Shown here piece by piece: positions 9,500 to 18,013 of a stretch of 32,912 nt of DNA (position 1 is its first letter; the number at the start of each line of letters is the position of its first letter). The notes under the pieces were generated by a model that ran no database searches, had not been told where the DNA came from, and saw nothing but the letters and a program-made list of their open reading frames with translations. The position numbers were made by a program, and so were the translations under genes. The DNA comes from Actinomycetota bacterium (GTDB lineage: Bacteria; Actinomycetota; Nitriliruptoria; Nitriliruptorales; Nitriliruptoraceae): contig JAHWKB010000009.1 in assembly GCA_019348115.1 (NCBI GenBank), positions 1 to 32,912 on the forward strand. The letters run 5' to 3'.

Positions 9500-9542
9500 T
9501 TGCAGCGACTTGCTTCGGCCAAGACGAAACAAGTCGCTGCAA
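9500..9542. repeat. Perfect 13-bp inverted repeat with extended inner stem
   Basis: ttgcagcgacttg (9500-9512) / caagtcgctgcaa (9530-9542); inner ttcg/cgaa adds 4 bp after one mismatch. Confidence 0.9.
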
Positions 9543-9619
9543 GCTCCGCGGGTGTGGTCGTCCACAGCGTGGCGCGTGCCGGCGTCCCTCCCCCGGCGAC
9601 GTCGCGGCAGGCTGGCCGC

Positions 9620-10432
9620 ATGGACGACACCACCACGCCGACAGCTGCCCAGCTCCGTGACGGAGCGACATCGCTGCAGGTCCTGCTCGCGCTGAGCGCC
9701 GCCACCTACGGGTGGTTCCGCAGCGTCGACGCACGGGCCAGAGGCGTGCGGCCGAGCACGCTCAGCTGGTTCCCGCGGCCGCGGGATCATCGAGTCGCCG
9801 CGGAGAGGGATCAACCGCCTCACGGCTGCCCCCGACGCGTGGGAGGGCAGGGCGCTCGCGGCACTCTGGTCGGCGGGGAACGGGGCGGCTCTCGGTCGCT
9901 TCGCTGCGCTCCGGTTGTGGGACCTGTGGAAGGGCGACGCCCACATCGACGTCGTGGTACCGCGGTCCCGGGTCGTGACGGGTTGCACCATTCCGATCCG
10001 CACCCACGTCCGGCTGCGTCGGCAGGACGTGGTTCCCCACGGCGTCTTCCGCGTGACGTCGATCGCGTTCACGATCTGCGACCTCGCGGCGGTCGTGACG
10101 GAGAAGGAGCTCCTGCCCCTGGCCGACCGTGCCATCGCGTCGGCGCACATGACCCTCGATGACCTCCGCGAGATGGTCGACCGCTTCCGCGAGATGCCGA
10201 CCACCGCCGCCGCTACCTGGACTTCGCGTGGGAGCGCTTCCGGATCGCGGTGGACATCGACCTCCACCCGTCGCACGGGACGACCCTCGGCCGTCGGGAG
10301 GACGGTCACCGGCAGAACGCGCTCGTGCTCGCCGGCTGGACCGTGCTGCGGTTCGATCTCGCTGACCTGATGACGCGGCCCGACCAGGTGCGGGAGACCG
10401 TCGCGCGCGCTCTGGCGAACGCCGCAGGCTGA
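9620..10432 (+). pseudogene. Decayed AbiEi-like wHTH / DUF559 (PD-(D/E)XK-like) protein, at least two frameshifts
   Basis: Homology-like reading switches frame at about 9773 (WF|RGRGIIESPRRGINRLTAAPDAWEGRALAALWS) and about 10200 (REMPTT|RRRYLDFAWERFRIAVDIDLHPSHGTTLGRREDGHRQNALVLAGWTVLRF). Confidence 0.7.
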
Positions 10433-10434
10433 CT

Positions 10435-10450
10435 TCCAACTCCGGTTGGA
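10435..10450 (+). terminator. Small hairpin after the pseudogene
   Basis: tccaac-tccg-gttgga, 6-bp stem with 4-nt loop, 3 nt past the stop codon. Confidence 0.35.
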
Positions 10451-10509
10451 GAGCCGGGCGAGGGGTGTGCGACGATCGGGGGGTCCGTGCCCCCGCCGTG
10501 GAGTGGTCA

Positions 10510-11940
10510 GTGGAGTCGTCCGGGATCCCGAACGTGCTCGCCGAGCGGTACGCGAGTCCCGCGATGGCCGGCATCTGGTCGCCGGCGGCCAAGGTCGCGT
10601 CCGAGCGACGGTTCTGGCTCGCCGTGCTCCGCGCCCAGCGCGACCTCGGGGTCGACGTCCCGGACGGGGTGATCGAGGCCTACGAGGCGGTCGTCGACGA
10701 GGTCGACCTCGCCTCCATCGCGGCGCGCGAACGCGTCACCCGGCACGACGTCAAGGCCCGCATCGAGGAGTTCTGCGCCCTCGCCGGCCACGAGCACGTC
10801 CACAAGGGGATGACGTCCCGGGACCTCACCGAGAACGTCGAGCAGCTGCAGGTCCGCTCGTCGCTCGTGCTGGTCCGCGACCGCATGGTCGCGACCCTCG
10901 CCCTCCTCGCCGAGCTCGCCGCCCGGCACGCCGAGACGGTGATGGCCGGTCGGAGCCACAACGTGCCGGCCCAGGCGACGACGCTCGGCAAGCGCTTCGC
11001 CAACGCCGGCGAGGAGCTCCTCCAGGCCTACCGCCGCCTCGACGAGCTCGTCGCCCGCTACCCCCTCCGCGGCCTCAAGGGCCCCGTCGGCACGCAGCAG
11101 GACGCACTCGACCTGCTCGAGGGCGACCTCGACCGCCTCGACGAGCTCGAGCGCCGGATCGCCGACCACCTCGGCTTCGCGGCCCGGCTCGACGACGTGG
11201 GCCAGGTCTACCCCCGCTCGCTCGACCTCGACGTCGTCTCGGCGCTCGTCCAGGCGGGGAGCGGGCCGGCGAACCTCGCGCGCACCATCCGGCTGATGGC
11301 GGGCCAGGAGCTCGCGACCGAGGGCTTCAGGCCGGGGCAGGTCGGCTCGTCGGCCATGCCGCACAAGATGAACTCGCGCTCGTGCGAACGGGTGAACGGC
11401 TTCGCCACCATCCTGTCCGGCCACCTCACGATGGCCTCCGGCCTCGTCGGGGACCAGTGGAACGAGGGCGACGTGTCGTGCTCGGTGGTCCGCCGGGTGA
11501 TGCTGCCGGACGCGTTCCTCGCCATCGACGGGCTGTTCGAGACCTTCCTCACCGTGCTGCTCGAGTTCGGCGCCTACCCCGCCGTCATCGCCCGCGAGCT
11601 CGACCGGTACCTGCCGTTCCTCGCCACCACGAAGGTGCTGATGGCGAGCGTCAAGGCGGGGGCCGGCCGCGAGGCCGCGCACGAGGCCATCAAGGAGCAC
11701 GCGGTCGCGGTGGCGCTCCGGATGCGCGAGGAGGCGGCCGACACCAACGACCTCTTCGACCGTCTCGCCGGCGACGACCGCATCCCGCTCGACCGCGCGC
11801 GGCTCGACGACCTCCTCGCCGAGCCGCTCAGCTTCGTCGGTGCCGCCCCGCGTCAGGTCGAGCGGTTCGTCACCCGGGTGGCGGAGGTCGTCGACACCCA
11901 CCCGCAGGCGGCGCGCTACCGGCCAGGCGACATCCTCTAG
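10510..11940 (+). CDS. purB: Adenylosuccinate lyase
   Basis: NVLAERYASPAMAGIWSPAAKVASERRFWLAVL...HVHKGMTSRDLTENVEQLQ...GSSAMPHKMNSRSCERVNG signature. Confidence 0.94.
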   Translation: MESSGIPNVLAERYASPAMAGIWSPAAKVASERRFWLAVLRAQRDLGVDVPDGVIEAYEAVVDEVDLASIAARERVTRHDVKARIEEFCALAGHEHVHKGMTSRDLTENVEQLQVRSSLVLVRDRMVATLALLAELAARHAETVMAGRSHNVPAQATTLGKRFANAGEELLQAYRRLDELVARYPLRGLKGPVGTQQDALDLLEGDLDRLDELERRIADHLGFAARLDDVGQVYPRSLDLDVVSALVQAGSGPANLARTIRLMAGQELATEGFRPGQVGSSAMPHKMNSRSCERVNGFATILSGHLTMASGLVGDQWNEGDVSCSVVRRVMLPDAFLAIDGLFETFLTVLLEFGAYPAVIARELDRYLPFLATTKVLMASVKAGAGREAAHEAIKEHAVAVALRMREEAADTNDLFDRLAGDDRIPLDRARLDDLLAEPLSFVGAAPRQVERFVTRVAEVVDTHPQAARYRPGDIL

Positions 11941-12050
11941 GACCCATCCCGCCGACGGTGGGCCCGGTCACCAGGCCAGAGCCGCTCATCCGCAGGTCGT
12001 TCCCCCATCCTGTGGGTGCGGCGACCCGCCGCGGCGACAGAGGAGCCTCC

Positions 12051-12947
12051 ATGGACACCGACACCGACACCGGCCGCCGCCCGAGTGGCTCCGCCGCGCG
12101 CCGCTCGCCCGCGCCGATCGCCGTCACCGGGGCCACGGGCCAGCTCGGTGGACGCATCGCGCGCCGGCTGGCGAGCGCCGGGATCGAGCAGCGACTGCTG
12201 GTCCGGGACGTGTCGCGTGCACCGCAGCTGCCCGGCGCCGAAGCCGCGCGCGCCCCCTACGGCGAGGGAGACGCCGTCCGCCAGGCGCTGACCGGCGTCC
12301 CGATCGTGCTGATGGTGTCTGGATCGGAGGCAGCGGACCGCGTCGAGCAGCACCGGACGTTCATCGACGCCGCCTCGGACGCGGGCGTGGAGCACCTCGT
12401 CTACATCTCCTTCTCCGGCGCGGCGCCCGACGCCACCTTCACCCTGGCTCGCGACCACTGGGCGACCGAGGAGCACATCCGCGCACGGGACCTGCCCGCG
12501 ACGTTCCTGCGCGACAACCTGTACCTCGACATCCTGCCGGACCTCGTCGGCCCCGACGGCGCCATCCGCGGACCCGCCGGGGACGGCCGGGTCGCCGCGG
12601 TCGCACGCGACGACATCGCCGACGCCGCGGTCGCCGTCCTCCGCGACCCAGGGGCACACGACGGGCAGGCCTACGAGCTGACGGGACCGGAGGCGCTGTC
12701 GCTCGCCGATGCAGCCGCCCGCCTGAGCGCGATCGCGGGGCGCGCCGTCACCTACGTGGAGGAGAGCCTCGACGAGGCCTACGCCTCCCGTGCGAGCTAC
12801 GGCGCCCCCGACTGGCAGCTCGACGCCTGGGTGTCGACCTACCTCGCGATCGCCGACGGCTCCCTGTCCACCGTCACCACGGCGATCCCCGATCTGACGG
12901 GCCACCCGGCCAGGACGCTCGAACAGGCGCTGCGCCCGCATCCGTGA
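12051..12947 (+). CDS. NmrA-like NAD(P)-binding SDR family protein
   Basis: IAVTGATGQLGGRIARRLASAG; EHLVYISFSGAAPDATFTLARDHWATEEHIRARDLPATFLRDNLYLD. Confidence 0.88.
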   Translation: MDTDTDTGRRPSGSAARRSPAPIAVTGATGQLGGRIARRLASAGIEQRLLVRDVSRAPQLPGAEAARAPYGEGDAVRQALTGVPIVLMVSGSEAADRVEQHRTFIDAASDAGVEHLVYISFSGAAPDATFTLARDHWATEEHIRARDLPATFLRDNLYLDILPDLVGPDGAIRGPAGDGRVAAVARDDIADAAVAVLRDPGAHDGQAYELTGPEALSLADAAARLSAIAGRAVTYVEESLDEAYASRASYGAPDWQLDAWVSTYLAIADGSLSTVTTAIPDLTGHPARTLEQALRPHP

Positions 12948-12984
12948 GCACCGGGTCGCGGGGATGGCCGAGCCGACCCGCCGT

Positions 12985-12990
12985 TACGAT
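12985..12990 (+). promoter_or_regulatory. Candidate -10 element (TACGAT) for gltX
   Basis: ccgtTACGATgcggcg, 36 nt before the gltX GTG. Confidence 0.35.
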
Positions 12991-13026
12991 GCGGCGCCCC
13001 CTCGCCGAGCCACCGAAGGTCCCTCC

Positions 13027-14619
13027 GTGCCGTCGACCCCCCGTGTCCGCTTCGCTCCCGCCCCGTCGGGCTGGCTCCACGTCGGGAGCGTCCGGACGGC
13101 GCTGTTCAACTGGCTCCACGCCCGCGCGAACGACGGCGTCGCGATCTTCCGCATCGAGGACACCGACGCCTCGCGGGCGACCGAGGAGTCCATGGACTCG
13201 ATGCACGACGCGATGGCGTGGCTCGGCCTCGACTGGGACGAGGGCGTGCGCGCCGGCGGGGCGTACGGGCCCTACCGGCAGTCCGAGCGCAAGGAGCTCC
13301 ACCGCGCCGTGGCACGGCGCCTCGAGGAGGCCGGCGTGCTGTACCGCGACGAGCGCACCGCGGAGGAGCTCGAGGCCTGGCGGAACGAGCGCCGCGCCGC
13401 CGACCTCGCGCCGATCGTGAAGCGCTCGACGACGCCCGGCCCCGCGGGGGACGACCGCACCGCGACCCTCCGCCTGCAGCTGCCGGAGGAGGGCACGATC
13501 ACCGTCACCGACCTCGTCCGCGGTGACGTCACCTGGGACTGGTCGCACGAGTCCGACCCCGTGCTCGTCCGCTCCAACGGCGACGTCACCTACCCGCTCG
13601 CCAACTCGGTGGACGACATCGCCCAGGGCGTCACGCTCGTCTGCCGGGGCGAGGACCTGCTGTCGGTGACCCCGCGGCAGGTCTTCCTCTACGACCTCCT
13701 CACGCGCGACGGCCTGATCGACGACGCGCTCGCCGAGGTCGGCCTCCCCGCCCGCGAGCCGGACTGGACGCGGCCGACCGAGTTCGCGCACCTGTCGATG
13801 ATCGTCGGGATGGACCGCAAGAAGCTGTCGAAGCGCCACGGGTCCGTCTCGATCCAGGAGTTCGCCCGCAAGGGGTTCCTGCCCGAGACGATCGTGAACT
13901 ACCTCGCGCTCCTCGGCTGGGGCCCGGAGGACGGCCGCGAGCGCCTCGACCGCGACGAGCTCGTCGCCGCCTTCGGCTTCGACCGCGTGAGCCGCTCGGC
14001 CGCCGCCTTCGACACCGACAAGCTCACCGCCTTCAACGGCGAGCGCATCCGCGACCTCGACGAGGACGAGCTCGCCGACCGGCTCGTGCCCTACCTCGAC
14101 GGCACCTACCCGCCGTCGAACCCGGACACCGAGGACGACGCCCCCGACCACGAGGGTGGACCGGTCGCCGACTGGGAGCCACTCGTCTCGTCCCCGCCGA
14201 GCGCCGAGGAGCGCGCGACCCTCCGCGGCCTCGTGCCGCTCGTGCAGGAGCGGATGCAGCGCCTCGACGAGGTCCAGCGCTACGCGCCGGCGTTCTTCGT
14301 CGACGAGCTGACCCTCGAGCCCGCGAGCGTGCAGAAGGTCCTCGGCAAGGCCGGCGCCGCCGACGTCCTCCGCGCCGCCCACCGCGAGCTGCAGGCCCTC
14401 GACGACTGGACCGCCGAGGCCATCGAGGGGGCGCTGCGCCCACTCGCCGACGAGCTCGGGATCGGCTTCGGCAAGGTCGCCCAGCCCGTCCGTGTCGCCG
14501 TCACCGGCTCGCAGGTGAGCCCGCCGCTGTTCGAGTCCATCGAGCTGATGCCGCGGCAGCGCGTGCTCGACCGGATCGAGGCCGCCATCCCCGTGGCCGA
14601 GGACGCCGGCGCCGGCTGA
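13027..14619 (+). CDS. gltX: Glutamyl-tRNA synthetase
   Basis: RFAPAPSGWLHVGSVRTALFNWLHAR (HIGH-like), RIEDTD, DRKKLSKRHG (KMSKS-like). Confidence 0.95.
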   Translation: MPSTPRVRFAPAPSGWLHVGSVRTALFNWLHARANDGVAIFRIEDTDASRATEESMDSMHDAMAWLGLDWDEGVRAGGAYGPYRQSERKELHRAVARRLEEAGVLYRDERTAEELEAWRNERRAADLAPIVKRSTTPGPAGDDRTATLRLQLPEEGTITVTDLVRGDVTWDWSHESDPVLVRSNGDVTYPLANSVDDIAQGVTLVCRGEDLLSVTPRQVFLYDLLTRDGLIDDALAEVGLPAREPDWTRPTEFAHLSMIVGMDRKKLSKRHGSVSIQEFARKGFLPETIVNYLALLGWGPEDGRERLDRDELVAAFGFDRVSRSAAAFDTDKLTAFNGERIRDLDEDELADRLVPYLDGTYPPSNPDTEDDAPDHEGGPVADWEPLVSSPPSAEERATLRGLVPLVQERMQRLDEVQRYAPAFFVDELTLEPASVQKVLGKAGAADVLRAAHRELQALDDWTAEAIEGALRPLADELGIGFGKVAQPVRVAVTGSQVSPPLFESIELMPRQRVLDRIEAAIPVAEDAGAG

Positions 14620-14644
14620 CCCGGGATGGGCGCGTACGACCTCG

Positions 14645-14670
14645 CTCGGAGCACGAGCCGTGCCTCCGAG
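14645..14670. terminator. Bidirectional terminator-like hairpin between convergent gltX and DsrE-like gene
   Basis: ctcgga-gcacg-agc-cgtgc-(c)-tccgag: 11 bp with one bulge. Confidence 0.5.
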
Positions 14671-14694
14671 CTCGTGGGCGACGTCGGGACCCCG

Positions 14695-15063
14695 TCAGTA
14701 GTTGAACGTCAACGCGCCGCCGGCGGTGAACTCGTAGACCGACGGAGCGCCCTTGACCTCGGCGTTGTCGACCCACTCCGCGTCCTGGAGACCGTGCGTC
14801 TTCACGCACACGGGGCAGGCGTAGAAACGTCCACCCCGCTCGATGTACTCGGCGTGGAGGTCGACGATGGAGGGAGCATCGGGCACGTGCACGCCGTCGA
14901 CGTAGCCCTTCGTGGCGATGTACACGCCGTTCTTGGTGAGCCACATCAGCGCCTGCTTGCCGGCCCGCAGCGCCTCCACGCCCATGAGGTAGCCGATCAG
15001 CACCGCCTCCGGATCGTCGTCGCCGTGGGTCTGGCCGATCACGACCTTGTCGTCCCCTGCCAT
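14695..15063 (-). CDS. DsrE-like family protein
   Basis: MAGDDKVVIGQTHGDDDPEAVLIGYLMGVEALRAGKQALMWLTKNGVYIATKGY...GGRFYACPVCVKTHGL. Confidence 0.75.
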   Translation of the reverse strand: MAGDDKVVIGQTHGDDDPEAVLIGYLMGVEALRAGKQALMWLTKNGVYIATKGYVDGVHVPDAPSIVDLHAEYIERGGRFYACPVCVKTHGLQDAEWVDNAEVKGAPSVYEFTAGGALTFNY

Positions 15064-15140
15064 CTCTTCGCTCCTCGTGTGGTGTGGCGCTCGCCTGGCT
15101 GCCATGCGGTCGGCCGCGCGTGCCGCCGTCCCGTAGGACG

Positions 15141-15154
15141 CCGATCGCGATCGG
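15141..15154. repeat. 14-bp perfect palindrome ccgatcgcgatcgg upstream of the DsrE-like gene
   Basis: Self-complementary as read. Confidence 0.9.
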
Positions 15155-15225
15155 AGGCTTGCGTTGCATCCGTCACCGCGCGCTGTGCGCCGGCGCACTC
15201 TGCCACGGCGCTCGGGACGGGGCCC

Positions 15226-15241
15226 GGCGCACCGGTGCGCC
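15226..15241. repeat. 16-bp perfect palindrome ggcgcaccggtgcgcc
   Basis: Self-complementary as read; flanks ggacgg/ccgtcc can add 6 bp with an asymmetric bulge. Confidence 0.9.
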
Positions 15242-15382
15242 CCGTCCACGCAGCGCACGGGAGCGAGCACCGAGGTGGTGGCCTGCGCAGCCCCTCGGTA
15301 CCGTCCGCCGCCCGGCAGGATTCCCCGGCTGGATCGCCCCGTCGTCACGGATCGCGGTTCGCCAGACCTCTCCCTTGGTCGC

Positions 15383-15388
15383 TAGCAT
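15383..15388 (+). promoter_or_regulatory. Candidate -10 element (TAGCAT) for tRNA-Gln
   Basis: TANNNT motif 12 nt before the mature tRNA 5' end. Confidence 0.35.
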
Positions 15389-15400
15389 CCTGCCTGCCCT

Positions 15401-15472
15401 TCGGGGGTGGTGTAATCGGCAACACGACTGGTTCTGGTCCAGTTATTGAGGGTTCGAGTCCTTCCCCCCGAG
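15401..15472 (+). tRNA. tRNA-Gln (anticodon CTG), CCA not encoded
   Basis: tcggggg/cccccga acceptor (U1-A72), gtgt/acac D-stem, actgg-ttCTGgt-ccagt anticodon arm, gaggg-ttcgagt-ccttc T-arm. Confidence 0.93.
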
Positions 15473-15497
15473 CTTGCACGGACCGGAGCCGCTTCCG

Positions 15498-15503
15498 TAC
15501 GCT
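15498..15503 (+). promoter_or_regulatory. Candidate -10 element (TACGCT) for tRNA-Glu
   Basis: TANNNT motif between the two tRNA genes, 18 nt before tRNA-Glu. Confidence 0.3.
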
Positions 15504-15521
15504 CCGCGCCCATCCCCACTT

Positions 15522-15597
15522 GCTCCCGTCGTCCAGCGGCCTAGGACGCCGCCCTCTCAAGGCGGTAACGAGGGTTCAAATCCCTTCGGGAGTACCA
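15522..15597 (+). tRNA. tRNA-Glu (anticodon CTC), CCA encoded
   Basis: gctcccg/cgggagt acceptor, ccgcc-ctCTCaa-ggcgg anticodon arm, agggttcaaatccct T-arm, 3' A-CCA. Confidence 0.95.
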
Positions 15598-15600
15598 ACG

Positions 15601-15632
15601 AGGGCCCGCATCGCTTCCGCGCTGCGGGCCTT
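15601..15632 (+). terminator. Terminator after tRNA-Glu
   Basis: agggcccgca-(12 nt)-tgcgggcctt, 10-bp stem with one G-U, followed by ttcgctgttcctg. Confidence 0.6.
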
Positions 15633-15779
15633 CGCTGTTCCTGCTGTCCGGGGACGGTGGGGCAGGTCCCTGCGGGCACTCCGAACACACGGTCGGCCCT
15701 ACGGGACCTACCCCACCGGCCCCTGGCTTTCCGGCTCTCCCCGCCGCGCGGTGCTCGGTCTGGGCCACTGCGTCCTGGG

Positions 15780-16865
15780 TCAGGTGGTGCGCGTGAGGAA
15801 CCTGTGGAGCTGGTGGTAGGCGGCCTCGAGGGCGGCCACGGGGACGTACTCGCCGCGCTGGTGGGCTTGGCTGGTGAGGCCGGGGCCGTAGTTGACGGCG
15901 GGGACGCCGAGCTGGGCGAACCGGGCGACGTCGGTCCAGGCCTGCTTGCCGGCGAGGGGGGCGTCGACGGCGGTGACGAACGCCTCGAGGACCGGGGTGC
16001 CGAGCGAGGGCGGGGCCGGGGGAGCGCGATCGACGATCTCGACGGCGGCGCGGTCGCCGACGAGGTCGCGCAGCTCCTGCTCGGCCTCGTCGAGCGTCCG
16101 TGACGGGGCGAAGCGGAAGTTGAGGTTCACCGTGAACCGGCCCGGGATCACGTTCCGGGCGTTGTCCGTCGACGCCTGGGTGGCGGACCACACGTCGCGG
16201 TAGGTGATGCCGTCGACCTCGACCTCGCGCGGGGCGAGCTCGTGGAGCTGGGCGAGGAACGCCCCCGCCTTGGTGAGCGCGTTCTCGCCGTGCCACGGGC
16301 GGGCGCTGTGGGCCTGCGTGCCCTCGAAGGTCAGCGTCGCGTGGAGCCCGCCGAGGCAGCCGGCCTGGACCTCCCCGTCGGTCGGCTCGAGGATGACGGC
16401 GAGGGCCGCGTCGCGTAGCCACGGCACCGTCTCGAGGACGTCGGCGAGCTCGTTCCCCTCGTCGGGTCCCTCCTCGCCGGCGTAGAGCACGAGCGCGAGG
16501 TCGTAGGGCGACGACGCGCGGAGCTCCGCGTCCTCGAAGCAGGCCATCGCGACGACGTTCCCGGCCTTCATGTCGGAGGCCCCCCGCGCGATCACCACGT
16601 CGGTGCCGTCGAGCGTCCCCACGCGCGGCTCGCGGTCGTCGTCGGTGGGCGGGACGACGTCGAGGTGGCCGACCAGCAGCACGAGCGGACGCTCGCCACC
16701 GGCACGCCCGACGACGACCGAGTGCCCGACCCGCTCGACCTCCTCGCCGAGCGGCTCGTAGCGCGCCACGACGGCGTCGGCGATGGGGCCCTCGCCCCCG
16801 GTCACGCAGACGTGGGAGCAGTGCTCGAGCAGGCGCTCGACGAGGTCCTCCGCGGTGGCGGGCAC
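15780..16865 (-). CDS. dapE: Succinyl-diaminopimelate desuccinylase (M20 peptidase family)
   Basis: LLVGHLDVVPPTDD...IARGASDMKAGNVVAMA...LVLYAGEEGPDEGNEL...VNYGPGLTSQAHQRGEYVPV; next to dapD. Confidence 0.9.
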   Translation of the reverse strand: MPATAEDLVERLLEHCSHVCVTGGEGPIADAVVARYEPLGEEVERVGHSVVVGRAGGERPLVLLVGHLDVVPPTDDDREPRVGTLDGTDVVIARGASDMKAGNVVAMACFEDAELRASSPYDLALVLYAGEEGPDEGNELADVLETVPWLRDAALAVILEPTDGEVQAGCLGGLHATLTFEGTQAHSARPWHGENALTKAGAFLAQLHELAPREVEVDGITYRDVWSATQASTDNARNVIPGRFTVNLNFRFAPSRTLDEAEQELRDLVGDRAAVEIVDRAPPAPPSLGTPVLEAFVTAVDAPLAGKQAWTDVARFAQLGVPAVNYGPGLTSQAHQRGEYVPVAALEAAYHQLHRFLTRTT

Positions 16866-16866
16866 C

Positions 16867-17907
16867 TCAGTCGTTGGCGTGGAGCGCGGCGTTCAGCCCG
16901 CCCCACGTCGTGCCCTCGCGCTGGAGCACCTCGATGCCGCCGGTCTGGGAGTTCCGCCGGAACAGCAGGTCCGACCGTCCCGACAGCTCCGCCGCCTTCG
17001 CGACCTCGCCGTCGGGGAGCGTCACGCGCATGCCGCCCGTGATGTAGAGGCCGGCCTCGACCACGCAGTTGTCCCCGAGCGAGATGCCGATGCCGGCGTT
17101 GGCTCCGAGGAGGCAGCCGTCGCCGATGGAGATGACCTCCTTGCCGCCGCCGGAGAGCGTGCCCATGATCGAGGCCGAGCCGCCGACGTCGGAGTGGTCG
17201 CCGATCACGACGCCGGCGGAGATGCGGCCCTCGATCATGGCGCTACCGAGCGTGCCCGCGTTGAAGTTGCAGAAGCCCTCGTGCATGACGGTGGTGCCCT
17301 CGGCGAGGTGCGCCCCGAGGCGGACGCGGTCGGCGTCGGCGATCCGCACGCCGGACGGGACCACGTAGTCGGTCATCCGGGGGAACTTGTCGACGCCCGA
17401 CACGCGGACCGCGATGCCGCGCGCCCGCAGCGCCAGCCGCAGATCCTCGAAGCCCTCCGGGTCGCAGGGCCCGAGATCGGTCCAGACGACGTTGTTGAGC
17501 ACGCCGAAGGCCCCGTCGAGGTTGGCGCCGTGCGGTCGGATGAGCCGGGCGGACAGGAGGTGCAGCCGCAGGTAGGCGTCGTGCGCGTCGGCCGGTGGCT
17601 CGGAGAGGTCGTCGACGACCGTGACGACGATCCGTCGCTCCGTGCGCGTCAGCGTGTCGGCGGCCGCGGCGCCGCGCAGGGCGGACACGACGCGGTCGAG
17701 GTCCCCGTCGAGCGGCGTGTCGGCGGGGAGGTCGCGCGTGCCCGCGCCGCCTCCGAGCTCGCGCAGCGCGTCGACGGCGCCGGGGTCGAGCGTGAGGTGC
17801 GGGTACCAGGTGTCGAGCACCTTCCCGCCGGGCGTGCCGGTCGCGAGCCCGACGCCGGCGGCGGGGCCGCGGTGGGGGGTGTCCTGGCTCGTCGTCGGGC
17901 TCGTCAT
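16867..17907 (-). CDS. dapD: Tetrahydrodipicolinate N-succinyltransferase (actinobacterial type)
   Basis: Hexapeptide-repeat region AHLAEGTTVMHEGFCNFNAGTLGSAMIEGRISAGVVIGDHSDVGGSASIMGTLSGGGKEVISIGDGCLLGANAGIGISLGDNCVVEAGLYITGG. Confidence 0.93.
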   Translation of the reverse strand: MTSPTTSQDTPHRGPAAGVGLATGTPGGKVLDTWYPHLTLDPGAVDALRELGGGAGTRDLPADTPLDGDLDRVVSALRGAAAADTLTRTERRIVVTVVDDLSEPPADAHDAYLRLHLLSARLIRPHGANLDGAFGVLNNVVWTDLGPCDPEGFEDLRLALRARGIAVRVSGVDKFPRMTDYVVPSGVRIADADRVRLGAHLAEGTTVMHEGFCNFNAGTLGSAMIEGRISAGVVIGDHSDVGGSASIMGTLSGGGKEVISIGDGCLLGANAGIGISLGDNCVVEAGLYITGGMRVTLPDGEVAKAAELSGRSDLLFRRNSQTGGIEVLQREGTTWGGLNAALHAND

Positions 17908-17941
17908 CGGGGGATGGGTCCTTCGCTGGCGGTCGACGACA

Positions 17942-17947
17942 ACCCTA
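17942..17947 (-). promoter_or_regulatory. Candidate -10 element (TAGGGT on minus strand) for dapD
   Basis: 34 nt upstream of the dapD ATG. Confidence 0.3.
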
Positions 17948-18000
17948 GGCCAGGCGCCTCCCGTCGCCGGCGGCCACGGTGGCCGCGAGGGCAGGTGGGC

Positions 18001-18006
18001 TACCGT
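18001..18006 (+). promoter_or_regulatory. Candidate -10 element (TACCGT) implying leaderless transcript of the DUF368 gene
   Basis: ggcTACCGTccgcgccATG: only 7 nt between motif and ATG. Confidence 0.45.
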
Positions 18007-18013
18007 CCGCGCC

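Noticed and set aside
10477-10495. cgggggg/cccccg hairpin just before purB
   Set aside because: 6-bp G/C run stem of a kind expected by chance at this GC content; not promoted to a feature.
10446-12050. 5' half of the 833-aa ORF ending at 12947
   Set aside because: Wrong-frame reading of purB that happens to stay open into the real SDR gene, which starts at 12051.
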